Program-made: the position numbers and the translations under genes
NCBI GenBank assembly: GCA_963693305.1
Contig: OY855914.1
Location: 22,661,972 to 22,725,971 of the forward strand
Reading direction: 5' to 3'
Length of the DNA: 64,000 nt
Source of the DNA: Meandrina meandrites
Lineage: Eukaryota; Cnidaria; Anthozoa; Scleractinia; Meandrinidae
Part shown: positions 36,489-48,700 of the stretch, in pieces
Layout of the letters: every line of letters begins with the position of its first letter
Position numbering within the stretch: position 1 is the first letter of the stretch
Notes under the pieces: model-generated
What the model was told of the DNA's origin: nothing
Database searches by the model: none
Seen by the model: the letters and a program-made list of their open reading frames with translations, nothing else

Positions 36489-36597
36489 AGTTTGCGTTCC
36501 TGACCCTTGTAAACGTCAGTAGTTTTGAGTGGATATGACTGCAAAAAATTTCCCCGTTCAGCTTGACCAACACAGTAAATATCAAGAATATTATCAT
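36489..36597 (-). CDS. Possible orphan first exon with signal peptide
   Basis: ATG at 36597 opens a hydrophobic leader (MIIFLIFTVLV, then KLNGEIFC) followed by 17 residues to a strong donor AACT|GTAAGTCA. The phase would be 1. No partner exon is found to the left, so this may be chance. It lies about 200 bases beyond the CERK stop codon and could simply be CERK 3' UTR. Confidence 0.2.
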
Positions 36598-36801
36598 ATA
36601 GATCTTGTGACCTTAATTTCATTGGAAAACTCTGGTAAATCGTAACAATAACGTTTTTTATCAGGACCGGTACCAGCTCAAAAAAAAAGAAGAAAAAAAC
36701 AAATCGAGAGAAAAGAAAAGCTGTCCTGTTTTGATCTTAAATACCCTCTGATATACATTACGATTCGCTTAAATTAATAATTCTCAAATTCACAATTAAA
36801 T

Positions 36802-39800
36802 TTAACGTCTTCTGCAAACTGTACAAGACGGAGTGTCTTCGCATTCCTCAATTCCTCGGGCAAAGAGGCGGATAAGTTGGCGGTGTACCCTGAAAAAAAT
36901 ATACAATTACAAAAATGAGCAAGTCTAAATCCATATACGAAAATAGTCTGACGCTGTAGGTTTTGGCGCTTCTAACTTTTAGATGTTTGTCGAGCAGTAC
37001 TTTCATGTGGTACTGTTTATTATGGTGTACAAGGTGGTTCTGACTTTTTAGTCTGCGAATGAAACCCTAGTGTGTGACCATTCAAATGAAAGCTATTGAG
37101 CCGTACTTTCAGGTGGTACTGTTTATTATGCTCTACAAGGTGGTTCTAACTTTAAGTCTGTGGATGAAACCCTAGTGATGAAAGCTTTTTGGCTGCACTT
37201 TCGTGTCGTGGTTTGCTTTTCAACTTTCTACGGGCAAAAATACAAGACAAGACAAGACAATTTTTGCATTGGGAGTGTTTTTAGGCTTCATTTAAGGAAC
37301 AAACATTCACAGTTCGTACTTGATGTGTATGGCAGGATGCGTCACCAGCTCCCCATCCACGTTCCATATACTCCTCGCGCGAGGTCGTGACGTCGATGAT
37401 GACGTTTTGGCGGCCAGCCGCTCCTCGTCATCTTCTCTCGCGCCAGTCTCCTCGATACCGTCGGTCTCGTCTCCAAACTCGCTGTCGTCGGTAAGGGGTC
37501 GGAAATAAAACTCACGGACGCGATGGATCTCCACAAAGTCAAAGTTAAACTGTTCAATAACACAAGGAAAGCAAAAAGGGCCAGTCAGGGTAGATTATCG
37601 GATGCATCTTTAATTTCTGGGTCAAAGAATGCTAGTCAGCTAAGTGGAAAATCTGGCTTCCTTTGTTAACAAATTTCTCTCTAATGGCGCCAGAACCTAA
37701 CATCTCAGAATCATAAGATAATACTTCCGGATCGAGAGGTGCTCCGAAGGCGGGGGGTGGTAGTAGGGGGGGGGGGGGGGGTAAGGAAGTGAAGGAAGGC
37801 ATTTTCTTTGGGGGGGGGGGGGAGCGAATGCGCTCCACTGGTTCTTATATTTTCCAAGCAAAATAATATTCGGTGGGGAGGGGGGCTGACCTTTCTTCTT
37901 CTCCCTTCTCCGAGCGGCATCTCCGCTAGACCTTCCACAAACGCTGTAATATCAGACCTCCCTATCGAGTGTTTCTAATTTGGCGCCCGAAGAAAGAAGT
38001 CCGGCTGAAATTTGAAAATGAAATTCTCCCAAGATGGCATTACAAGCTTACCGCGTCAGCTTTAGTAGAGAGTCGGATCATGTGCCTGAGGTACTGCAGC
38101 CGTGACGTGTGTTTAACAAGAATCAGGTCCAAACACCCGTCAGCCAGATGAGCACTGGGCGACAGACCTTCAGGACTCTTGGCGCATGCGCACGAGATGT
38201 TGGCGCCGATCACACTGATGAAACGACCTTTGATAGAATGCCAACCTGAAAAGATATGACGAGCACTTTTTGAGCTGTACAGAACAACCTCAAAATAACT
38301 ACCTACAACAGGTTATTACAAACCCAAAAAGGAACACGGATGACTAAGATTGGAAAGACAGATTTCGGACAAAGAACTTTTAAAAATATTTAAAAATATC
38401 ATGTTTTGGCTGCTGGAACTGTACCGCATTGGTGATAAATAAATAAAAAAAGATGGTAAATTTTAAGCTCGGTAATGAATATTCAACATGACGCGAGCGT
38501 GGGACGAAGATAAATTCTGAGTCGCCGATGGAAATTGAACTCATGACTCCCCAAACACCGGGCAGGCGCTCTATCCACTGAGCTACGAGAAGTTCTCATG
38601 GTGAGCAAGGCCATTTACTGGGTTCATATGTGACACGCGTCCTGCATACTGCAAGGATCGGCAGTGCCGATAGCGTACTGTATGGTGATAAATAAAGAAA
38701 GATGGTAAATTTTGAGCTCGGTAATGAAATGTTAAAGATGTACCGCATTATACCGAAGCCAGACTGGTTACCAGCGAATAAAAAAGTTTCCAGGACTCGA
38801 GAAAATCTACTTTTTAAGGCATTGTTGAAAACCGTAAGGTCCTTTCATGGCATGGGAAGGGAAAACACGATGCCAACGCTAACAGGAACAAAGATATCGC
38901 GTTACTGGCAGCAAATTGAAAGCTACTTTAAGTTCATTTACCAGTCATTTACCTGTAGTGGAGTGGTGAGAGCTGGGCTGAAAACTTGAGTCGCAAACAT
39001 CATTACAAACACCGCACCTAATATTTAATAAAAACATCAATAACCCAAGTATTACATGCAAACAACAGCTTAATTACTACTGTGCAAGGAAGCTTTGGTT
39101 TTCACTGTAAAACTGAAAATCATTCTAAAAATTGCAATTGACTTATTTCGACCCTGTGGACGAGAGACGGTCCACTCTGAACAGTACCTAAAGTCGCCTT
39201 GGATCGCACACAATTACAGCGAATTTAGGTCATAGAGCAGGCCTGAGAGAATTAACTCAACTTATGCTCCCTTTTGCATCAACCACATACAAATATTTTC
39301 AGTGGGAACAGTTTAACAAAGTCCATTGTGTAGCCATTCCAGGACAGTCGAAGGAAAAAACGGGAGAAAGAACGGTTTTTTAAAGACTCAGGACCACTTC
39401 TTAGCAAACAAAAACAATATCTTCTATAAAAATTAGTTGAGAGTTATTGGCAATTTCTGAAATTAAAATTTGGCCGAAGCTGAAACATCATTGGTCCCTA
39501 TTGGTCCCATATTGGTCTGTCATAGGAGCTCCAAAATCGAAATTGCTGCTCCTACAAAGCTGCTGTTTTCATTGAAGCAGGAGGAGATCACGTGCTGTTT
39601 CCACCAATCAGATACCGAGGTACACACATCACGCCTTTGCCTAACCTATGATTGGTTCACTCACCCAGACCGACATCTACTTTTGTCCTGGGAACTGTTT
39701 TCCATATTTGGAGCCGGTAGAAATGTTACAGCTCCATCATAACCCCTGTAACAACAAGATAAATCCATAAATGGACATGCAGGTTGTTTTGAAGACTCTT

Positions 39801-42680
39801 TACCCAATCGAAAAATAGTTCGAATACTCTGAGCGTTGTTTCCTTTAGGCAGTTGTCATGTTGCTTACTATTAGTAGTAGTTGGGGGCAAGCGAAAAAAG
39901 AGGGCTTTTTCCTCGCTCGCCCGCTTTTTTCGCTCGTCCCTAACTACCGTACGGTTAGCCTTTCTTTTTCTTTTTTCGACTATTTTGCCCGTTAACAAGT
40001 AAAATAGAAGAATAGCGGGGAAGGATGGCACTCTCTTACCGAATTCCGCACATTCTTGTAAACTCTCAAGGGAATGCTTTAATTTTTCAAGGAAATATTT
40101 TAATTTCTCAAAGGAATACTTTTCGCTGTGGGCGATAAAAACGTCGCTCGAAAGGAATGCGTCAGCACTTCTGATTTTTTACAGTGTAGGTGTTATCTAT
40201 CTTTACTGAAAGAAGTATTTTTACCTCGTCAGTCATCATTCGAAGGCAAATCTTGAACAAAAGGAAAGATACAAGGCAGGCAATTTCGATGGCGTTTTGA
40301 GACTACAGTGTTTTATTTTTTTCAATGCCACGCGTCGCTCGTCATCTAGCCTTTTGTAAAAAGGTATATATGTATATACATGTAAGAAAAAGACTGACAG
40401 GTCTCTTTTAGATACAATTTACGTACTATTTGAGAACAATTTAACATATAGATGGGGTGGTCACTAATTTTTCAAGTAGACAGCGAAAGTAAAAAGGTAA
40501 CTGGGGGCCAAATGATGTACCAGTATTTAATTTTTTCACTTTCCAGTGGTTTTGTTTCAAAGTAGCCAGGGTTCAAACTCATAGTAGCCCGGGAAATTCC
40601 CCGCCCCTGGCCCTAAGTGATAACCCTGTAATAGGTCTCTCAACTGAAATATTTTTCACAGCCTTCCTAAATGTATGTGTACAAATCTTTATGCTATCCA
40701 AGGCTGTGCTCTAAGAAAATTTTCAGGGGGCCCTTCGGGCTCCCAACCATGCCAGGTAGGGTGCCCGGCCCTTCATGTTGGTCGCCCAAAATAATTAATT
40801 ATTCAATTAATTAATTATTATTATCATGGTTTAATTAGTTAATAATTAACTAAACCATGAAATTAAATCATACTGATACAACCAATTTACATATCTTTTT
40901 GTTGTTATAATATTGATTTGTACAGCATACACACTAACAACAGAGGGAAAAGAAACAAATTTTGGATGCTGTGCGTAGAAGTCGACGTTGAGAGCGAGTT
41001 CAAGCGCAACAAGCAATCGCAGCAGCATAGCATATTTACGACTTAAGGTGGCAGTCGAGGATCTTATAAAGCGCGTCAAGATCTTGATCCATCTTTTCAC
41101 AATAACATGGTTGGCGATCTACATTGAATCTACACGATGATCGAGGAAATGTGCCGGCTTTGCGAGTAGAAAAAGTGTGATGTCCGGTATGTTGTCATAC
41201 GAAACCCATTGAAGTTTTCGCGCGAAAAAGGGAAAAATTTATCATCCCTTTTCGACATTTTCGTTAAAATTTCAAACTTTATCTAGTTTTATGAAAGAAC
41301 GGTTACGCGAGAGAAGTAAAGGGTAAAATCATTGATGGGAAGTTCTTCTTGTTGCAGCTGATTATTTGTGGAGAGTAAAAATTTTGAGAAAGTCGCTGAA
41401 ATTATTTAAAGTCCATTTACATGTAATTAGATCGACGAGTTTCTATTCTTGCCACGGCCTTGTCTCCCTCGTAGGCGTTTTTAGCGTCGTCACAGCTGCG
41501 AGAACCGTCATTTAAATGATGAGTCTTTACTAAGCCGTGCAATTTGAAAAAGAAACGGATTGATTTATTTCTTAAACTTGTTGTAAGACATGGAACTGCC
41601 AACAATCAAATTCACCAAAGTTTCACACGCGGCGGAGTGATCGATGCTATTTTTAGCGGCCACTGCATTTCGACGAACTTGTGATATCTGATAAAAAAAG
41701 TCCTTAATGTACATGTAACTACCTCCTAAATCTTAATATCATTAAGAAGTCTCATTTGAGACAACAATTAGTCTAAAAACAAATGAAATCGGTTATAAAT
41801 GGCATTTCATATCAAGATTTAGCGAGCAACAAGTAGCCGCTAAATTAATTTATTCCTTTGTAAACATCGGCAGACAAAACCGAAGGGGAAAACATTTGCA
41901 TTTTCGAAGAATTTCATTTTATGTTAACATTAACGCACTGCACCAACAAAAACTATCCAAATATCAAAATAATTGAGAACTAAACCATCTCAAGCTAAGG
42001 GAAAACCAAGATCTTCAACGCATATTTTTGCAATGTTCAACTTCATGCGTTTGTCACGTGAAAGTCAAGCTCGTGTTAAATCAAGCGGAACAAACTTGAC
42101 AGCGCCGGCAAGTGTAAACATTCGACTCCGTGTTGTGCGAAGTTATTTTCCCGCGAATAACATTATCAATCAGCAAAAATCAGAATGTTACACTCAATCA
42201 CATGCTTTTCTACAGTCTTGAACGGCGCACAAGACGGCCGGGTGCCCGGTCGGGCGACCAGTTTTATTTTTTGGTCGCCCGAAACCAAATGTTGGTCGCC
42301 TGAGGCGACCGGGCGCCGCTAGAGCACAGCCTTGCTATCTGTTGACAGCCTGTTGTTCAGTTCAAGGTGTCATAACTTACAATACAGTTTAAAAGAAAGA
42401 TAATTTTCTACCTGTTTGACATGAATTTTTTAAAGCCTGACACGTCGTAACGCTTGGGTCCCATCCAGCGAAGTTTCTCGCTATCCTGCATGACGTCACC
42501 AAAAAATCCATATGCTGCCATGGCAACGCTGTAGCGCAACACCTCATTCTTTTTCTTGACACAGCAGACATCGAGGGGCTGATTGTCACCTTTAAAATGA
42601 AGAAACAAGTCAGTTGGTAAGTTGGTTGATCAGTCAGTCTGCCCATCTGTCCATACACCCATCCACCAACCAGCCAGCCA

Positions 42681-42717
<37 letters not shown>

Positions 42718-45700
42718 TCAGTCAGTCAGTCAGTCAGTCAGTCAGTCAGCCAATGGGACAGTCAGTCAGCCAGTCACTCAGTCAGTCAGCCAGTCAGTCA
42801 GCCAGTCAGTCAGTCAGTCAGTCAGTCAGTCAGTCAGCCAATGGGTCAGTCAGTCAGTCAGTCAGCCAATGGGTCAGTCAGTCAGTCAGTCAGTCAGTCG
42901 GTCTGTCCGTGCGTCTGTCTGTTCTTCAATCAGGCAGTCAGCTACCTACATGTACACACACTTCAGATTATAATTATGCACCTATCAAAATATGACTTGT
43001 AACTTAAAGTGTAACTGACCTAAAATGATGTGCAGGGCTGATGTAATGGGATCATTGTTTCCAGTTGTACAGAAAGCTATGGCATCTGTTGACCCTGCAA
43101 AGAAATAAGTCATGTACTTTGTTAGCCTGTAGCCTGCGAACGCAGAGGTATTTCGTCTGCGTTCGCAGGCTAGTTAGCCTGCAAATGCTGATGGATTTCT
43201 GCCACTCATTAAATCACACTGCTGAAAAATATTTTGGGCAGCATGAAACTGCATGCAGAAATCAGTGCTCACAGGCAAATACATTGCAGAGTTCTAATTT
43301 GGACAACAAAATACACGTTTCCTTTACTTTATCTCCTTGATACTGAAGTAGTCATGTATAACTAAAACCAAAATCTTTATAATGATAGGATTTGATGAAG
43401 AAACAAAGATGCAGTATTGTTACATGAATTAACATTGTTTGCCAAAGCTGAAAAGCTTCTGAGCAAAAGCACAAAGATCAGCTGAACATCAAGCACAGCA
43501 ATCTGTTCTGTTGCCCTTGAATGATTATATACACCTTATTCAATGGTTGCTCTGTACTACAGTGCAATTACTATTAATAACATGCCATATTTTGTGCGTT
43601 CTCTTAACCTACATTGTATTACACTGTACATGGTAAACTGGCACAATGGTGGAATAATAATTAATCATAATTATTTGATACTAAGGGAGTTTTCCACTCA
43701 CCTGCTGGAATGATTCCTATGGGAATATTTAGAGGTACTGGTTGAAAATCTCGCGATGTTGAATCCAACATGGCATCGCGTTGAGCTCTTATGACAAGAC
43801 CATTCAACACTTCATGAAACATACCATCTCCACCAACGGAGATGACCCTAAAACAAATTGATTACATTATTTAAGTAAAGATGACAGCAAGCTTTTAAAC
43901 CTATATTCTGGGATACCCATGCATGCTTGCAAGGGGCCACTAGAGTCTTGGCCAAAGACACTGTACAAACATTGAGTGTACTGATAAAAATAAAATCACT
44001 TTATTTAAGTGTCAGAGTATTTAGCACTGTTGTACTAATTGTGGACACTGTAAATAAGCAAACAAATATTACAAATAGAACAGAAATTTGTTGAAAATCC
44101 CAACAGGTAGGAGGCTGACCAGCTGGCTATTTACAAAGCGTGGAGGAGTTGAATTCGGGACCACCGAACACAAATCCATCTAGTGGCAAGGAGGAGGATT
44201 TGTACTTGGGACCTCCAGATTACAAGTCCAGCGCCCTAACCACTAGGCCACGCTGCCTCCTCCTACTGATTAATTTACTTGACAGATATTAGCTACAGAC
44301 TGTACTGTGGAGACCTGCACAGTACATTTTGAAATGACAATGAACAAGGTTTAATTACAACAATTAATATTAGAATCATTAATTTTTTTTTACTCATTGT
44401 GCAAAACATACAGTCAAAACACCAAATTTCCGATTGGGAGACCAAAAAGAGAGGAGTTACCATCAAGATGCATTTACAATTATAATTAAATTTATTTTCT
44501 GCTTTTAGTTGTGCATTTAATAATTTATTCTATTTCATAATTTTCCAAAAGATTGTGAGACGCAGCGATATGACCATGACTAAAAGACAAAATGCTTGAG
44601 ATTTGACTCCCAGTGAAATTGTGAGAGTTGCTACATGTACACGTCTTTGTGAGTGGTTCCTCTGATTGATTTCCTGTTCACTGTAGTATTGTTTAAAAAG
44701 TTCAATAATTGCACGTAATTAATTAAAAAGACACTATATTATGTACCCACCCATCAATTTTCTCCAGTCCTTCTCCTAAAAGGTAGTCTCTGGCATGGTT
44801 AGCCTTTTGAGTAACTGAAGAAAATATAGTACATTTTTACAGTCAAAAATTTGCAGGCCTGTAATTTAACATGGACACTTTCTTGAATTGGGTTTGATTG
44901 ATGTATGTTGCAAGTGATGTCGCCCCCTCACACGGTTGCCCCAAGTTACATCGCCCCCAATTTCAAAGTATCCGTTAACGTAGCCATTCTTTGCTCATGC
45001 TTAAAGAACCAGAAATGTACATGGTTTTCACTCTGTAGTGTAGAACTATATTAATATTATTATACATGTATATTTTCTTGTATTTCTTTTCACAATGTTC
45101 ATTTGGTTGGGGGCGACGAAACATTGGGGCGATGGTGTCATGGGCGACTTCACCTGTTACCAACATAATTATAATATAACTACATAATCTAGGAGTAAAA
45201 ACATTACAATACATGTACTTATGGCACACTGAACAATACCCAGTGCCTGGTGACAAATCAAGAACAAAGAGAGACAAAGGCATCTTTTCATCCAAAATTC
45301 AGCCTGTGAAATACAGACTCCTCATCATCATCTACAATTTATCATTACTTTTTGAAATAAACAACTGTTTGCAATCTTAGTCCAATGATGGTATTTGTAC
45401 ATTCAGTCTGTAATGTTGTGCTAAAATGTAACTTACTTGTTTTATTTCAGTCTGTATTTTCTCTGAATTTAGGATGCATTTTGCTGTCATCACTTTATGT
45501 ACGTACTGTGACAGTATCAATGTATTTATGTAACTTATTTCCCCTCATAATGCGGAAGAGCTTCAGGAACTCGTTAGAATGTGTATGTGCATTGAAGATT
45601 GGATTATATTCATTTGGAATTTGGAGTGTTGATTTTTGTGGAGGGATGAAAACTGGAGAACCCGGAGAAAAACCCTCGAATCAAGGACGAGAACCAAAAA

Positions 45701-48700
45701 CAAACTCAACCCACATATGGCACACAGTCCAAGATTCAAACCCAGGCCACATTGATGGGAGGCGAGTGCTCTCACCACTGCACCACCCCTGCTCCCCTAA
45801 TTACATTTATAAATTTATTTCATTGTTTATTTATTTTATAATATTTGGCTTTTTGTGTACATATACATACATTCATGTGACATACATGAAGTTCTACATA
45901 CATGTACAAATGTATACAGCTATTTCAATTAACGTTGTCGGATTAAAGCTTCAAGCCTATGAGTCAAGACCGAATGGGGGCATGGGCATTTACTGGAATT
46001 TGCATATCAGCATTGAGGAAATCTACAGTTTGTATCTTTGCACGTGGAGAATTTGTTTTTCTTTCCGTGAAACCTTCCTTGTATCTTTTCTTTTGCCGTT
46101 ATGTGGTTCCCATTATTCTTTTTAAATGTAAATGCGGCAAAAAAGGATCTTTTCTTCACATGTCTGAAGAGAAAGGAAATGCAAACCTCTCGTTTGCTGT
46201 ACCGCTATATCTCATTAGCATTCAGCATGTGTGGAACACTCTATCTTCGTCCATTCTACCTTTTGGTCTTGTTTTTATAAGCTTTTAGCTTCAATCTGAC
46301 AACGTTAATTGAAATAGCCATATATACAAAATAATGTACCTACTCACCAATTATATCAACTTTTATATTTGCTAGTTCAAACAATGGCTGTACTTGTTCT
46401 GTGTATATTTTACGGCCAAGTTTTCTTCCACCAACTGGATTGATAAAAACTAGTAATCTTTTTGGTCTGTTGAAACCTAACAAAATAAATTCAGAAGAGG
46501 ACAGCTGTTTATAATGAATATTTGATATCACTTGTGGATTCGTATTGATTAGACATTGCATGCTTACATGTACTAAGTACTTTGTTTGATGCATAAATTA
46601 TGAAAACAGGGCATCTGACAGGATGCGGTGGTGCGGATCCACATAATTCGCTGACTTCCGCATCTTCCGCATCTTGAGAACATTTTCCGCATAAAACAGA
46701 GAAATTTGTTTCATATTAATGATTAAGCAGCTGTTTACCATCCTCACAAACATAAATTTCGAAGAAATTGATTATTTTGACACAGCTTTTCTCCTAAAAT
46801 AGCGACGAAAACACGACGCTTTGATCGTGAGCAATTTTTAACCTCCAGGCGTTCCACACGTCTTTTTGTGATGGGCCTGGACACCAGTTCTTCTTTCGCT
46901 CGTTCGATCTATTGAAATTTCTTCTGTGGTTACCTATAGTATATGGACAAATTTGTCATCAAAGAGACCAAGAAGAAGGATCCCCACTTCGCTGTACACT
47001 TGCCACAAGTTGACCTCACGGGCTAGATGAGCGACGAATTAAGTGAAGCGAGCTTGAGGCCGCAAAGTGGCCTGTGAGCGACCTGCCATAATGAAGATGA
47101 AGGACTTGTTGAAAGTCTAATGTCAGCAAAGGATTGAGTGAACCAGTATCCTGGAGTTTTCTATGTAGATAATGCAATTGTTATTTTGTTCAACGTGCAA
47201 TGTTGTAGTAGATCACGTAGCACCTTGAATTGTATTGTTTATACATAAGAAAATCAACTTCAGCCAACAAAACAACGGTTGTGTTATTTTCATTGAACAT
47301 CACATAATTGATAAGATAATTTCATAACATACCAAATGCAAATGAAAATACCGCTAACTGGAAAAGCGCAAATACCAATATAATTTTTTTTTGTTTAAAA
47401 TTAGCCTGCGAGCAGACTCTCGGCTTCGGGGACAGCTTGATTTTGGCTGCATGAAAAGATGTGAATTTTGGCGAGCGAAGCGAGCCGAAAATTTTCCGCA
47501 TAATCAACACTTTCTTCCGCATAATGTTCCTGAAAATTTCCAGATAATTTGTTATTTTTTTCCGCACCCTATCAGATGCCCTGTGAAAAGCTCACTATTT
47601 TAATAAATTTTAATTTATTTTTATGCATAGGTCTGCAATGCATAATTAGCCAGATATCTTCAGCAAGCAATAGGTATGCATTTTAAGCGAGTTATAGAAA
47701 TTATTTTCTGTCTAAAGACAGATTTTTCTCAGACTATTTAGTATTACAGTGATAGAAAGGTGCAGTGTGTGGAGGCATTCTGCATATATTAATAATTTAA
47801 AAGGGCACTTTTAAGACACACTCACAAAAATTAGATGATCAAGGAGGAGGAAAATTTTAACCTTTCATAAGGAGGTGTGCTCAAAGGATATGAAATGTGT
47901 GGTAGCGTTCCTTTTAACCAATCTAAATCTGGATTTTGCGATTGAAAATTAGATTTCCTGTTCCAGTTGCAAACAAACCAATCTCAGATTGCAATCCGAA
48001 CTTCCACCTCTGAAGGGGGATTGCTCAGATTGAACTGAAGCTCGCAGGTCTTGATTTTCCTTCCATTTGAGTGAACTTGGCCCGGATTACATCACATCCT
48101 GGTCAACCAGCTTGGAACACACATCAGTCACTCAATCTATTTTTAGATTTTCCTTCCAGCTAACACAGAGATTCAAACAGCTAACACGGAGATTCAAACA
48201 ATCTGGATTAACTGGATCCGAAAATGGATTGGTTAAAAGGAACGCTACCTATATTTTACAAGTTGTAATTATTACTATCCAGAATTAATGCATTTAAAAA
48301 ACAACGAACCTGAGAGGATGTTTTGTATACTATCAATCCATTCTTGACACAAAGACACATCTTCACAATCAAACACAAATGTTTTCTCTCTCCATTTATG
48401 TTTTCTTGTTCTCTTTACAGCATAAACACAGAATGAAGAGCTTTTCATTGACATTAACTCTATGTCTCCTTCTGTGGATTGACTTGGTTTAATGTTATGA
48501 GGAACAACTGCGAACACCTCAGCCAGAGGCAATGATCTCTTGAAGCATGCATTCCCTTCAAAAATGAAAACATGATTTTTTTAAAAAAAAAAGTAACATT
48601 GCTGTGCACATACATGTATATTTTATATTCACTCAATATCTCTATAGTGAAGCCATCTGTTTACAAATATTGTTTTTGTTGTTCAAACATGCCAATTAAT

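Noticed and set aside
37307..37319. CERK ending in KYEL with TGA at 37307
   Set aside because: The DNA at 36802-36889 encodes the conserved CERK tail and splices in phase from AA|GTACG, giving 538 aa, the expected length.
42622..42915. CRISPR-like array
   Set aside because: The regular spacing is a tetranucleotide microsatellite with no distinct spacers, in a eukaryotic intron.
42614..43002. SQSV-repeat protein frames
   Set aside because: All three frames of a CAGT microsatellite stay open; intronic.
45385..46125. Long plus-strand open frame of 246 codons
   Set aside because: It runs antisense through a SINE and through a MITE inside CERK intron 3; the residues (for example DSNPGHIDGRRV) are typical of antisense SINE translation.
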